Positions 11,287 through 22,740 of a stretch of DNA of 64,000 nucleotides are shown one piece after another. Under the pieces are notes generated by a model, which searched no databases, was not told where the DNA came from, and saw only the letters and a list, made by a program, of their open reading frames with translations. The translations under genes and the position numbers were made by a program. The stretch is from the NCBI GenBank assembly GCA_036435485.1, contig CM071594.1:199790216-199854215 (forward strand). Reading direction: 5' to 3'. Within the stretch, counting starts at the first letter, position 1, and each line of letters opens with the position of its first letter. This DNA is from Saposhnikovia divaricata (Eukaryota > Streptophyta > Magnoliopsida > Apiales > Apiaceae).

Positions 11287-12010
11287 TGGCGACGTCGAAT
11301 AACGTTATAGTACATAATAATATTAACTTATATTGAGTGAATAATTATCAAAAATGTAAGAATTGTATTTTTACTACACCTTATTGGATGACATTTCAAT
11401 TAAAACTTAATGAATTAAATAAAACAAATAAAAATTTTATATTTAATAAAATTAATGAAGATGATTGAATATAGATATTGAATACTCATCGTTTAAAGTT
11501 TTATATCGATAAACGAAATGATCGGAATATTTATTATTTTTTTTTAAAAAAAATTATAGCTCAATAATTGAAATTAATTATATATAATTAATTTTTAGTC
11601 CGACTATAACTTTAAATTTCATATTTCAAAATGCGAGACGGGGCCGTGAGGCGACGTCGAACAGTTATATAACTACATTGACTTATATTGAGTGAGAAAT
11701 AACCAAATTATAAGAATTTCATTTTACTAAACATTCCTGGATCACATTTCATTTAAAACCTAATTAATAAAATCAAACATACACAAATTATAATACTTAA
11801 TAAATTTAATGAAAGTGATTGAAGATAGATGTCGAAAACTCATTGTTTGGAGTTTAATGATGATAAAAAAATATTATCGAGTAATTTTTAAGCCTCATAT
11901 ATTTATTGCTCAATAATTAAAATTCTTCGATTATAATGTTAATTTTCATATTACAAAATGCGAGACGGCGCCGCGAGGCGACGTCGAGTAACGTGATACT
12001 ATATAACTAC
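11287..12010. repeat. Tandem repeat of ~325-360 bp units carrying GCGACGTCGA
   Basis: GGCGACGTCGA marks three units, at about 11288, 11650 and 11976. In the second and third copies it is preceded by AAAATGCGAGACGG. Each is followed by a TATATAACTACATTGACTTA-like phrase. The units lie directly left of a Helitron-type 3' terminus and may be part of that element. No coding sequence was recognised. Confidence 0.65.
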
Positions 12011-12338
12011 ATTGACTTATATTAAATGATGAATTATTTAACCATTATTTCATGTGTTTGCTTTTAATAATAATCTTACCCTTTAATCAGTATTATGAAA
12101 ATTCAAGTAATTTGATTTAAAATTTCCAAAAAAAAATTACAAAACATTTAATTGTACTGTTTTATTGAAGAACATTTGATTACTATTTTTTGAAATTATA
12201 CGAAACATATTATTGTTTAAAAATAAATAAAGATTTTATTATTGTTAAAATATTGATACTAAGAATATTGATTTTTTATACTAAAATTATAAATAATAAT
12301 ATCAAATAAAATTAAATAAAATTTGTTTTTTCCTATTT

Positions 12339-12369
12339 CCCGTGTGCGTAGCACGGGCATATTCCCTAG
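12339..12369 (+). mobile_element. Helitron-type 3' terminus
   Basis: The stem CCCGTG (12339-12344) pairs with CACGGG (12352-12357). The terminus continues CATATTCC and CTAG (12366-12369), with T as the next base. This is the canonical hairpin, short spacer, CTAG-T layout of plant Helitrons. The element would extend left and may include the 325-360 bp repeats. Confidence 0.65.
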
Positions 12370-12469
12370 TATATATAATAGCACAACATGTCACATTTTA
12401 TTCCTTACAAAGTTACTATTTTAGCCTTGCATTTTAATCTATTTAGTTTTTTTTCCAAAAAATTGTTGT

Positions 12470-12530
12470 TGTGGAGAATCGAACCTAAGTCTTTCCATTC
12501 ATATACACATCACCTTACCACTAGGCTAAC
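12470..12530 (-). repeat. tRNA-derived / SINE-like fragment
   Basis: On the minus strand an A-box-like TAGCCTAGTGGTAAGG (12513-12528) is followed by a B-box-like GGTTCGATTCTCC (12473-12485), with spacing close to that of tRNA genes. The acceptor and anticodon stems are not convincing, so it is a tRNA-derived relic or part of a mobile element, not a working tRNA. Confidence 0.45.
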
Positions 12531-13683
12531 CAATCATTTATGTTGTAAATCATAAATATGCTATGTAAGTCGGGTGATGAATGAAGAATATTTGGTATTT
12601 TAATTTCTAAGATATTTTATACGTTATAGTTTAGTATAAATTAGTGATACATGATATATAGTGAACTTAGATACTCCGTATATATCATAACATGTCACAT
12701 TATATTCCTGGCAAAGTTACTATTTTAACCCTTCATATATTTAATATATATCATTTAATAAACTTATATTCAATATGATTATTTAATATCTACTTTAATA
12801 TTACGTAATTAATTACAACAAACTAATAATAGCCATTAACTTTTAATAATTTATATTGGTGCATATATTTAGATTAAAATTCTTGGGTAAATTATTATAT
12901 AATTACGCCAATATATGAATAATAATTGTATATAAATACTTATAAAATTCGAGAATCGGAACCAAACGATTGGGTTCACGATTAGGAATTAAGCTTGGTA
13001 ATAACAAGAATAATAAACATATATATTTTAGTAATAATAGTATTTAATGTATTAGTCTAATTTGTAATAAAATATACTATTTAAAAGTTCATAGCGAGTA
13101 ATCAGATTTAAATTCTCAGTTCTGAATAAAGTGAATTTAAATTCACAACTGAAAACATTGAATTAGATGACTATTTTAATAGATATTATAAATCTTAGAC
13201 AATTCATGTTGAAAATGAAGCTCTCGAGAAGAGAGTTGCTAAGCTATATTTAGGCAACACCGCTACAAATTGAAAGGTGTTCACGGCTACAAAGTCGAAC
13301 TACTAAAATCCAAAATATCACAATATTCCACATTTTATTTAATATCATTTCACATTTATGCCTTCCAATTTTCTATGATTTAACTCTAAAATCCCCCTAA
13401 AGTCAAATGCTCTGAAAACGTTAGTTAATCTTCACATTGTCCAGAATCGAAAATGTGACATCCAGTTCTAAGTATAAAGAATTTAAATTTATAACTAAAA
13501 TCATTGAACTATATGACTAATTAAATGGATATTAGAATATTTTGGACACAACCTGTTAGAAAGCGAGAGCACTTGAAAAAAGAGTAAGTTAATCTATATT
13601 TAGGTAACATTGCAACAAATTGAAGAATATTCATGATCACAAATATTAAAAATCAAAATTTCACAATAAAGCTAGAATATCCA

Positions 13684-13710
13684 CGTGCCTTGCACGGGTA
13701 ACGAAGCTAG
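13684..13710 (+). mobile_element. Helitron-type 3' terminus
   Basis: The stem CGTGC pairs with GCACG around the loop CTT, then GGTAACGAAG leads to CTAG at 13707-13710, followed by T. The body to the left contains a phrase ACATGTCACATTATATTCC (12690) that recurs near 12390. This suggests two related, possibly nested, non-autonomous elements. Confidence 0.6.
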
Positions 13711-14076
13711 TATGGGTAATAAGATAAAAATTATAAAAAAAATCATCTATGCATCACGCGAGTTATATGTTATATAGTTAAAAATTACATAAAATCTGGA
13801 GAACACTTACAATATAAAAACTTTTGTATAAAAATCGAGAAAAGGTCTACATGATTAGATAAATTTCACTCTTTCTACTAAATAAAAGTTAAAAAAACTA
13901 CTTTTATGTAATATTTTTATATATACATATGTATTTTAGAGTAATAATTAAAATACATAATTAGAATAATATTCATATTCATGAGATTTATAATTGAAAA
14001 AATTATTTTAATAATAAAAACATATTTACAACTTAAAATTTTAACAATGAAATATAATTGAACAGTTTACAAGCAA

Positions 14077-14096
14077 CCGTGCATCGCACGGGCTAG
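14077..14096 (+). mobile_element. Helitron-type 3' terminus
   Basis: CCGTGC-ATC-GCACGG (14077-14091) is followed almost at once by CTAG (14093-14096) and T. The spacer between hairpin and CTAG is unusually short. The preceding kilobase repeats phrases found left of the terminus at 13710 (TATATTTAGGTAACATTG and TATATTTAGGCAACACCG), so these ends probably belong to nested relatives. Confidence 0.55.
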
Positions 14097-14229
14097 TACA
14101 GATACATATTGATACCAGTAAATCGTAAATCATTATGGTTATATTAAAAAAAGCTAACGTTTTTTATATATAAAAATTAAAAACCATTATTTTTCCTCGC
14201 AAACGGCCATTGGTTGAGTGATGTGTGAA

Positions 14230-14706
14230 AACTGAGAGAAAAGATCCTCAATATCATATTTTCAATACAATTGGTCCTAAATATTACAACTTAAAAACTT
14301 GGCCCCAAATATCATTTCAAGACACAGTATCGTGTAGCGTTTAATTTTTCAACAAAAAGCGCTACTTCGTGTAGCGTTTTATATTTTTTTAAATTTTTTT
14401 TAAAAAACGCTACATTAAGTTGTGTTTTGGTGGGGGGAAGACGCTAGATTAAACTGTGTTTTGGGAAAAACGCTAGTTTAAGTTGTGTTTTGGGGGGAAA
14501 GACCAAAGATTAAGTTATGTTTTGGAGGGAAGACCAAAAATTAAGTTGTGTTTTGGGGTAACGGTACACGAAGTAGCGTTATGCTAAAAAATTAAAACGC
14601 TATATTATACTATGTCTTGTAGTAATATTTGGGACCAAATTTTTGAGTTGTGATATTTAAGATCCTTTGTGTTGGAAATGTGATAGAAAGGGCCAATACC
14701 CCAAAC
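14230..14706. mobile_element. Repeat family R1, copy 1 (inverted-repeat element)
   Basis: The left part (GATCCTCAATATCAT ... CAAATATCATTTCAAGACA) is the imperfect inverted complement of the right part (TAGTAATATTTGGGACCAAA ... TAAGATCCTTTG). The core has about five copies of an approximately 36-bp repeat with TTAAGTTGTGTTTTGG, and inverted CGCTACTTCGTGTAGCG-like blocks. A related copy lies at about 21800-22250. It is non-coding and probably a MITE; a poly-T run follows at 14713-14739. Confidence 0.6.
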
Positions 14707-14892
14707 AGAGCCTCTTTTTTTTTTTTTTTTTTTTTTTTTCCTGCTAAACAGACCCATTCATTGGTTGAGTGATGTGTCCAAACAGAGCCTTGTTATTGGT
14801 TTTTACACGCACCACCACTTTAAATTTTCTCAATCGAACTCTTGTCTTCATCGCTCCCAAGTCGTGTCTGTTCTGATCTCTCGCAGGCGCAG

Positions 14893-15890
14893 GTACATGT
14901 CTCTCCCTCCTATTATCAACTTTTCATTCTGTATCTCTCCATATACGTACACATTCTAATATAATTATTATTCCAATTCTATACAAGTATCAGGATCTGA
15001 AACTATTATCTAGATCTGAGGTGCCTACCTTTGTGAATTTTATACTCAAGTGATGTTAGCTCATGATTCTTAAGTTGTGTATGTATCTGATTTTGTTGTT
15101 TTGTATTACTTGATTTTTGGATCGATGGTTTCATTATTATGTATGATTTTCCTTTTCGCTTATCTGAGTTCTACGTAGAGGTACTTGTGTTTATTGGGTT
15201 TACATTATCCGGAATCACCTATGAGAATTTTCTTTTTGCTGAATTACATATTCGAAATATTACTCATGTGTATTACCTGGATAGCGGATGCTTATTATTG
15301 TGTAATTTGGTAGTTTTTTTTGTTAAGGTATATATCAAAGGGGTCACTAAAGTGAGAAACATGTATCAATTGTTTGATTGTTTTTTCCTTATCAGTCGAT
15401 TGCTCACTATAGTGATGACTGATGAGCAATGATGCATCGTTAGTTTCTAGTTATTGACGTGGACATACGTGGCAAATGACATGGACATATATGCCATTTC
15501 CTATACAATTTGCATATGTTGAAAAATAAATATGTAATATTAAAAATATAATATGTTCAGTTGTTTATAGTTAAAGATTTTAAAATTCAAAAATTATTAA
15601 AAATAGTACTATTTATGTTTGATGTAAAATTTTAATTATGAGTTCATAAATTGAATGTGCGCAACATTTTAATTATGATTTCATACATGACGCTGTGGTA
15701 GTTTTAGTGCGTTTAGTTGTAATTTCAGTGAATCATTGCGTAAAATCTATCACTTGCATGATTATTATTATGGGCTGTCTGCTGAATAAAGTCATTTTTG
15801 CTTTATTGTTCGTGTATAGCAATTCGAGTGATAAAGCTGCCAACCTCAGATCTAAATAAAGAACCATATATAGTAAACTGTGACACACAG
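14893..15890 (+). other. Probable 5' UTR intron of SEC13
   Basis: A donor AG|GTACATG at 14893 follows a CT-rich, TATA-distal leader (14800-14892). An acceptor ACACACAG at 15889-15890 lies ten bases before the SEC13 ATG. The long T-rich stretch between has no gene. A leader intron just upstream of the start codon is common in plant housekeeping genes. The exact transcription start is not visible. Confidence 0.55.
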
Positions 15891-15900
15891 AATCAAGAAA

Positions 15901-16806
15901 ATGCCTGCACAAAAGATTGAAACAGGCCACAGCGACACCATTCATGATGTAGTTATGGATTACTATGGGAAGCGTGTGGCAACAGCTTCATCTGATAGCA
16001 CCATCAAAATAACCGGTGTAAGTAACAGTGGTACTTCACAACACCTTGCTATTTTGACTGGTCATCAAGGTCCTGTTTGGCAGGCTGTCTGGGCACATCC
16101 CAAGTTTGGCTCCTACCTGGCTTCTTGTTCATATGATGGTAAAGTCATACTCTGGAAAGAAGGTAACCAAAATGAGTGGGCGCAGGACCATGTTTTCAGT
16201 GACCACAAATCATCTGTCAATTCTATTGCTTGGGCACCTCATGAACTCGGCCTTTGCCTGGCTTGTGGATCCTCGGACGGGAATATCTCTGTCTTCACTG
16301 CCAGACCTGATGGTGGTTGGGACACCACAAGAATTGATCAAGCACACCCTGTTGGAGTAACATCAGTTTCATGGGCCCCATCAATGGCTCCTGGTGCTCT
16401 GGTTGGATCGGGTGTGCTCGATCCTGTTCAGAAGCTGGCATCAGGTGGCTGTGACAATACTGTGAAGGTGTGGAAGCTGTCCAATGGGACTTGGAAGATG
16501 GACTGTTTCCCTGCGCTTCAGATGCACAATGATTGGGTGAGAGATGTTGCATGGGCTCCCAACTTGGGGCTTCCAAAGTCTACAATTGCAAGTGCATCAC
16601 AGGATGGTACAGTTGTCATTTGGACTGTGGCGAAGGAAGGTGATCAATGGGAAGGTAAAATATTGAATGACTTTAAGATGCCTGTTTGGAGGGTCTCGTG
16701 GTCTTTGACAGGAAACTTGTTGGCCGTGGCAGCCGGGGACAACAATGTCACTTTGTGGAAAGAAGCCGTTGATGGAGAGTGGCAACAGGTGACGATTGTG
16801 GATTGA
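15901..16806 (+). CDS. SEC13: SEC13, COPII coat / nuclear pore WD-repeat protein
   Basis: This encodes a 301-residue WD40 protein in one exon. SEC13 pairs with SEC31 to build the outer COPII cage that buds vesicles from the endoplasmic reticulum, and also sits in the nuclear pore Y-complex. The start is ATG at 15901 (MPAQKIETGHSDTIHDVVMD), the conserved N terminus of plant SEC13. Six blades can be followed by their end motifs: STIKITGV near 40-48, GKVILWKEG near 85, GNISVFTA near 130, NTVKVWKL near 190, GTVVIWTV near 245 and NNVTLWKE near 285. Six rather than seven blades is expected, since SEC31 supplies the seventh. Conserved phrases include DHKSSVNSIAWAPHE and LASGGCDNTVKVWK. No disruption was seen. 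Length equals the family norm, so the gene should be functional. Confidence 0.97.
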   Translation: MPAQKIETGHSDTIHDVVMDYYGKRVATASSDSTIKITGVSNSGTSQHLAILTGHQGPVWQAVWAHPKFGSYLASCSYDGKVILWKEGNQNEWAQDHVFSDHKSSVNSIAWAPHELGLCLACGSSDGNISVFTARPDGGWDTTRIDQAHPVGVTSVSWAPSMAPGALVGSGVLDPVQKLASGGCDNTVKVWKLSNGTWKMDCFPALQMHNDWVRDVAWAPNLGLPKSTIASASQDGTVVIWTVAKEGDQWEGKILNDFKMPVWRVSWSLTGNLLAVAAGDNNVTLWKEAVDGEWQQVTIVD

Positions 16807-17906
16807 TTGATATCATCTCTCTCTAATGAAGTTGCCAAAGCCTAGTTTATTCTTCAGTACTAGTCCATCTTATTTTGGATTTTTATAGATTGTAGTATGG
16901 TTTTATGTGATTATCCATTCGTCCTAATGTGGAATGTGAAAAGTTAAATTTGAATACCTTTTTAATCATATTAGTTATTCTTCCTGTATTAGGTGTTGGA
17001 AATTTTGATGTCTGCTTATTTTCTTGCTTGCAACTAGAAACATGGTAGAGCGACGCAAACATCTGTCCTGGGTTTGCTCTTCTGTTTTCTCTTTGAAATT
17101 ACCTTTGCTATGATTTAGTGATGTAAAATTATGAAAAGCGGTGAGAAGAATGTATTTTATAGTTGCCCGCCTTGTACAATTTGAATTGTATACTGTATTC
17201 AGTTCATCAAAATCTATGGCTTTACACAATTAAGCCTTCACCTTTCCTTGCTATGTTTTCTCCAATCCTTGAATTTCCTATTGCAGTTAAAATGACTTGA
17301 ATTTCGTGTCACAATTTCTGAACAATTGAACAGTTCTTAAACAAAGCATGAACTATTGCACTCTCATTACACTGATCCAAGACAGTAAATAACTTAAGAA
17401 TCCGATTATTCGATTCACCGAGGGAGTAAATTGCTAACATCTCTATTAATTGAAGTATTATATGTAGTACATAATTTCATCGTAAACCATATAAAGCTGC
17501 AAACTACTATAAACTTGCAAGATTTTAATGAATAAATTCAAGATTTAAATTTATTCGGAGGAAACAAAAATAAATACTCCTATAAGAGAAAGGCAGGGGC
17601 AGATTTGGTAGAAGGGGGGGGGGGGAGTTGTGTTGAATTTTGAATTCCCCCGGCCCTTGCATTTTAATTTGATGTGCAACAAAGAGCCGCTGGCTCATTC
17701 TTTAACAGTACTAGCGCAGGCAGTCAGGGGCTCAGGGCTATTAATATTCCCAATTAATCACATTATTCCTTAATTAAAATCGCTCTCTCTAAGCCCATAA
17801 TTTGAATTTTCCCAACCCGCCCAACTCATTTACTTGAATTAATCCTCTCTCACCTCATTTCTTGCATCTTCAATCTCTATTCTCTCCAACCAACCAAACA
17901 AACCCA
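16807..17906. other. SEC13 3' UTR and DEL promoter region
   Basis: I see no gene here. The first ~250 bp look like SEC13 3' UTR. A G-run at about 17617-17626 and a CT-rich leader (17780-17900) precede the DEL start codon. Confidence 0.5.
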
Positions 17907-20832
17907 ATGTCGTCTTCGTTGTCGTCGTCGTATTCTTCGCTGTTTGGTTACAATACCTTAAACCCTTCTTTTCCGAATTACAGCCGCAAAGATAAATCTC
18001 TCGCCCTCCTCTCCACCAAGTACTCACCCCCTTCCTTATATTTATAGCTTCTATTATGTTGTTTTACATTGTCTTGTTGCTTTGATTTATTTGTTTGCTT
18101 ATCGATTATCGCTTTAAATTTTTGGATTCAGTTTTTTGAAGTTGTATAATCGGGACGATGTCGACTGCATTGGAGTCGATGCGGCTGCTGCTCAATTAGG
18201 TCCCTTCTTTTATTATTATTATTTTTTAAATATATAAATAAACACTTTTGCTTGTATGTTCGTTAAATTTTTGTGATTCGACACGCAGGAGTTGAGAGGC
18301 GGAGAATTTACGATGTTGTTAACATCATGGAAAGTATCGGGGTAATGATTTAACGCAACCTTTATTGTGCATTGTCTTTTAGGGTTTAAGTTTTAATTGA
18401 CTAAAGATGGTTAGGCTTTGTTGTTGTTTGATTTGGGGGTTTTAGGTGTTAGTGAGGAAAGCAAAGAATCAATATCTTTGGAAAGGTTTTGCTGCGATTC
18501 CTCAGGCTCTACATGACCTTCAGGTTGTCATTTTTTAAACGTTTTCTGTGAACATTTGTATTACAAAACTTGAGAATAAGTTTTGCTTTTCGTTTATCTG
18601 CAAGTTGGGTCCAGTTTATCTTTAATTTCTCATTGTATTGTCGTGCTTTTAATCAGTTTTGGATCTATTGCTGTATGTTGTGTTGTCACTGAGCATAATT
18701 TGTTGGAATTTATCTTGGCCGTAAATTGTACAGTAGTATCCAATTCCTTGCAATTTTTGTCTCTTTAACTTGTCATGTATTGACAAATGAAAAGAAAGTT
18801 TACGCATACCGTTTCTCTTCCTAGACTTCAAATGACAAGGAAATTGAGTGGCCTCCCAGTGATAGCAACCAGCAACAGAAGTCTGTTACATGTCCTAAAA
18901 CTGGTAAAGTTACTTTTGTATTGTAAAAGAAGTACATTTATCATTGTGGATTGGAATATATACCTATTGCTCAAATATGTGCCCTTGTTCAAAGGAAATG
19001 GTATTATCATATTGATCAAGGGCTACCCTTAATATGAGATTTGTTCTAATTACATTAGCTTCTGGATTTTTTTTTTTAAGAAAACCGCAAGGAAAAATCT
19101 CTGGCACTGCTTGCTCAGAATTTTGTCAAGCTTTTCCTTTGTTCTGGTGTAAGTTACACTAAAGTTTTTGCTTGCCTTTTCCAAGGTCTAGTTGTTATTT
19201 CAGTAATAGTTCTAAATTCTCTTGTCCATTTAGGCGGATATCATCTCCCTAGACAACGCTGCCACAGCATTGCCAGGTGATGTGCATGATACAACAGCTA
19301 TGCGAAGTAAATGACCTTTGCCACAGTTCAACATACAGTCTAAATTGTAGATGATCTAATGTACAGTTATTTGACTCACATTTTTTATGTAACCAAATTC
19401 TACAGCTAAAGCGAGGCGCCTATATGATATTGCCAATGTCTTTGCATCTATGAATCTTATTGAAAAGGTTAGGTATATTCAGATTTTATTGATGTGAGAA
19501 AAGGCCTAGAATAATTGTAGAATGAATCTAATTTGCCCTAGATATGATGTTTACGTATTTGTAGGTCCGTCATCCAGAAAGTGGGAAACCAGCATTTAGG
19601 TGGTTGGGGATGAAACAGAAATCTAGTAATGCACGTGAGAAGAGTTTATATGACACTAGGATGAGGGTGTTTGGAACTGAGATAGCAAATACTGCCTCAA
19701 AGAGATTCACAGATTCTATATCCAACTGCAGGTCTAGTGAGAAGGTACATGTGCCAATATATGCCAAGCAAATTAATGTGGAAATTGAAAATGATGAGAA
19801 CTCATTGAAGCAGCACCTGGGGAATCTGTCTAAGGATCCAGAACGTGGGAAACCAGCATTTAGGCGGTTGGTGATAAAACAGAATTCCAGTATTGCACCT
19901 GAGGCTGGTTCTGGTTTATGTGACACCAAGAGGAGGGTGTTTGGAACTGAAATTGTGAATACTGCTTCAAAGAGGTTCAAGGAAAATTCTTTATCCAACC
20001 GCCGGTCTAGTGAGAACGTAAGCATGCCAACATATGCCAAGCAACATAATGTGAAAACCGAAAATGATGAGAATTTAATGAAGCAGCAGCAGAGACATCA
20101 GTCTAAGAGTTTCGTGTTTGGTCCTTTTACTCCTGCAAGTGTACGGAACCTAGATACTCCTGAAAGCAAAAAAGTTAAGCGAATTCAGGACTGGGAGCAA
20201 CTGGCTTCTACTTATTTCCCTCGGTATCAAAACCAAGGTACCTTATGAAAACTTTTGGTGAGCATTTGCCAATACAAAGTAAACAAGTGCACCTCTATTT
20301 AAAGTTCATGGAATTTAATTTTCCAATAGTTTCATATCAGCTCTTTATCAAAAGCTTTGGAAGAGTAGACTTTTAACTTGTGGTGCCTGTTGCTAGTCTA
20401 AAGTACAACAACTATTATCAATGTTTATTCTGGAATGTTTACGAAGTTTGTTTCCAACTTTCACCTCCTATACTACATGGTTTGTCTTAAACAAACTGTC
20501 TGGTCACCGATATTCGTCTATTTATAGGATCTGCCAATTTCAATTTGTATCTCTTTCAACCTTTCGAAAAGCATACATTAGTATATTATTATCTTAAGCA
20601 TGAGTTCATCACTGTCATGCTTCTATACACAATCACCTGAATGTTGCAATTTTAAGTGATGCACACTTCAGGAGTATATTGCACACTACTGTCTAACATA
20701 TACTAAATGATAGAAGGTGAATGTTGTTAATCATGTACAGCTGTAAGTGATCTTTTCACTCATTATGCTGATGCTTGGAAATCATGGCTTGTCGAAGCTG
20801 CCGAGAAGAAACAAAAGCAGCCAGCATCTTGA
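17907..20832 (+). CDS. DEL: DEL (DP-E2F-like, atypical E2F) transcription factor
   Basis: This is an atypical E2F with two winged-helix DNA-binding domains and no dimerisation or activation domain. It binds E2F sites as a monomer and represses cell-cycle, endocycle or growth genes in the nucleus. I assembled ten exons: 17907-18019, 18132-18199, 18289-18341, 18446-18523, 18825-18903, 19081-19148, 19234-19306, 19406-19467, 19565-20237 and 20741-20832. Phases agree and the total is 452 residues. Domain 1 (about 28-100) has NFLKLYN and RRRIYDVVNIMES; domain 2 (about 132-212) has NFVKLFL and ARRLYDIANVFASMNLIEKV and ends GKPAFRWLG. The C-terminal half is basic and Ser-rich, with KSFVFGPFTPASVRNLDTPE. 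It is longer than usual for the family because exon 9 has an in-frame 88-residue tandem duplication. I cannot assign the paralogue (DEL1/2/3). Confidence 0.9.
19583..20110 (+). repeat. In-frame tandem duplication within DEL exon 9 (264-bp period)
   Basis: The segments beginning at 19583 and 19847 both start GGGAAACCAGCATTTAGG. They run in parallel through RVFGTEI, NTASKRF, RSSE, YAKQ and ENDEN to a shared HxxxSK-like end. The period is 264 bp (88 codons), so the frame is kept. Copy A starts at the last strand of DNA-binding domain 2 (FRWLG), where copy B has FRRLV. The duplicate therefore repeats the wing end but not the recognition helix. Confidence 0.93.
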
Positions 20833-21494
20833 TGCAACTCCATTCCATTATTAACTCTGAGCTCTCTCACTATTTCAACAGGATGATCCCGGCCTCTCAA
20901 ATTCCAGTTGTTCATTGCATGTTGATGCATTTTCTTAAAATACCACAACTGATATGGCAGAGTGTGGATAGTTGCTTCCTCACACTACTGACTGTCTTAG
21001 TTTTTCTCCTTGCCCGATTGGTAGTATAGAGCTTTAGAATCTAGATTTTTTTTAAAAGTGAATCTAGATATTGACTACATTGTTTTGTACCTTTAAGAGT
21101 TTTAGAATCCTACTGTTGATTCCTTCCCAGTAGTGTTGAGGTTTTTTTAGTGTTTGCTTTTCAGTTTAAATACTAACACGACTTGCCCTAAAAAAAAAAT
21201 AATTTAAATACACATACAACTAAATGAGAGAAGATGAAAAGTCAAACAGAACTACAAAATTATTTCACCATTTCACTGCGTACCCACATAATTTTATATT
21301 ATTACTATTCAACCCTGGCTAGTGGCTACTGGCTACCCAGCAAAGACGGTTAGAATTTAGAAATCAAAATGCTATATATAATTTCCACAATTGACGATAT
21401 CTGAAAGTACTGGAACCACTGCCCGGCCGCCACTTCAAAGGTATCAAGCTTATAATTTGAATATGAAACCAAATGCATTTTACTGTAAGGTTTT
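20833..21494. other. DEL 3' UTR and convergent intergenic spacer
   Basis: This is non-coding. The first 90 bp (ATGATCCCGGCCTCTCAAATT...) are repeated near 23640-23720 in the duplicated block. No gene was recognised. Confidence 0.55.
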
Positions 21495-21778
21495 AATGTA
21501 CCCGAGGGTGACCTCATGGTTCTACCTGAGGTTAAAAAACAATTTCCGTATAAAATTTAAGGGTATTTATGTAAAGAGAAAAATGGGCCTGGGGTTATCC
21601 ACTGGGATTTCTCCTGAGGTTATAACACAAATCACATATCACATATAAATTAAGTGGCCTAGCAGGGGTATTTTTGTAAATATTAATTTTTTCTCAGTAA
21701 ATTTACCTAAACATCCTTAAATATGTATTGAAAAGGTTTTAATCTAGGGAGAACCTGAGGTCATCCTCAGGCACATGA
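21495..21778. mobile_element. MITE with ~28-bp inverted ends
   Basis: The left end ATGTACCCGAGGGTGACCTC continues ATGGTTCT. The complement of the right end reads ATGTGCCTGAGGATGACCTC then AGGTTCT, giving arms with few mismatches. The interior is AT-rich and non-coding, about 284 bp in all. Superfamily and target duplication are not resolved. Confidence 0.65.
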
Positions 21779-21799
21779 ATCCCTTTATGTAAATTACTG

Positions 21800-22250
21800 A
21801 AAAAAAATTGAGAGAAAAGGTCCTCTTTATCACAATTTAAAGGTGAAATGCCCTAAATATCACAAACTGAAAAAAAAGGCCCTTATTATCACAGGAAAAC
21901 GCAATGGCGTGTGGCGTTTCTATTTTTCGGGGTGTAACGCAACTTCCAATTGCGTTTTCTAATTTTTTTTAATTTTTTTTTGAGTCACGCATCTTGAAGA
22001 TGCGTTTCCCTCTTTTTTTTATTTTTTTTATTAGGTAACGCATCTTAAGGATGCGTGACTCAATTTTTTTTTTTTTATAAAAAATAATTACGTTTTGAAA
22101 AATAAAAGGGGGAAAACGCCACACGACAATGCGTTTTTAAGAAACCCAACATTAAGTTGCGTTTTTCTGTGATATAAAGGGCCATTTTTGTAGGTTGTGA
22201 GATTTATGGCCTTTTGACTCCAAATTGTAATAAGGACCAACACCCAAAAA
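21800..22250. mobile_element. Repeat family R1, copy 2 (inverted-repeat element)
   Basis: It starts GAGAGAAAAGGTCCTC and ends AATAAGGACCAACACCC, matching copy 1 at 14230-14706 in both terminal phrases. The core is made of nested hairpins: ACGCATCTTGAAGATGCGT and ACGCATCTTAAGGATGCGT are themselves flanked by GAGTC ... GACTC, and AACGCAATGGCGTGTGGCGT is mirrored by ACGCCACACGACAATGCGTT. It is non-coding and highly self-complementary. Confidence 0.65.
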
Positions 22251-22740
22251 TTGATATTTACAAAAATGCTCCGGCGGAACCCTTATTTTATTTTATAGTA
22301 CAAATATGTTATAACCTCTACAAATATGTTACAACTCAGGCCCAGTTTAATTTTCTCTTACTGTAAAATGTGTAGAAAAATAAAGCAAGCATCACTTAGA
22401 GTAATTTGAAGTCGTAGTGACTTGAAGGTTCAGCATGTTCGCAGACAAGCGAATAGGGTAGCTCACAATATAGCTAGGCTTCCCTGTACGGTAGATGTGA
22501 AATGTTTTACTTCTCCTCCTTCCTGTGTGATGGAGTCTATTGTGTATGATTATTCCTTTCTTTAATGGAATTTGATTTAAAAAAAAAAAAAAAAGAAGTC
22601 GAGAAATACTGCATATAATTTATTCAACATTACATGATCACCCAACCATAAATTAATATTGGTGTTAAATCAAAAGTTTAAATTCCAATATGACAGTCGT
22701 GTTTTATCTAATGATGGACAACATCAACGATTTGAACCCC

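Noticed and set aside
12470..12530. Possible tRNA gene
   Set aside because: A and B boxes are visible but the stems do not pair, so I call it a tRNA-derived relic.
17800..17830. E2F-type site (TTTCCCAACCCGCCC) upstream of DEL
   Set aside because: It does not match TTTSSCGC closely enough to claim autoregulation.
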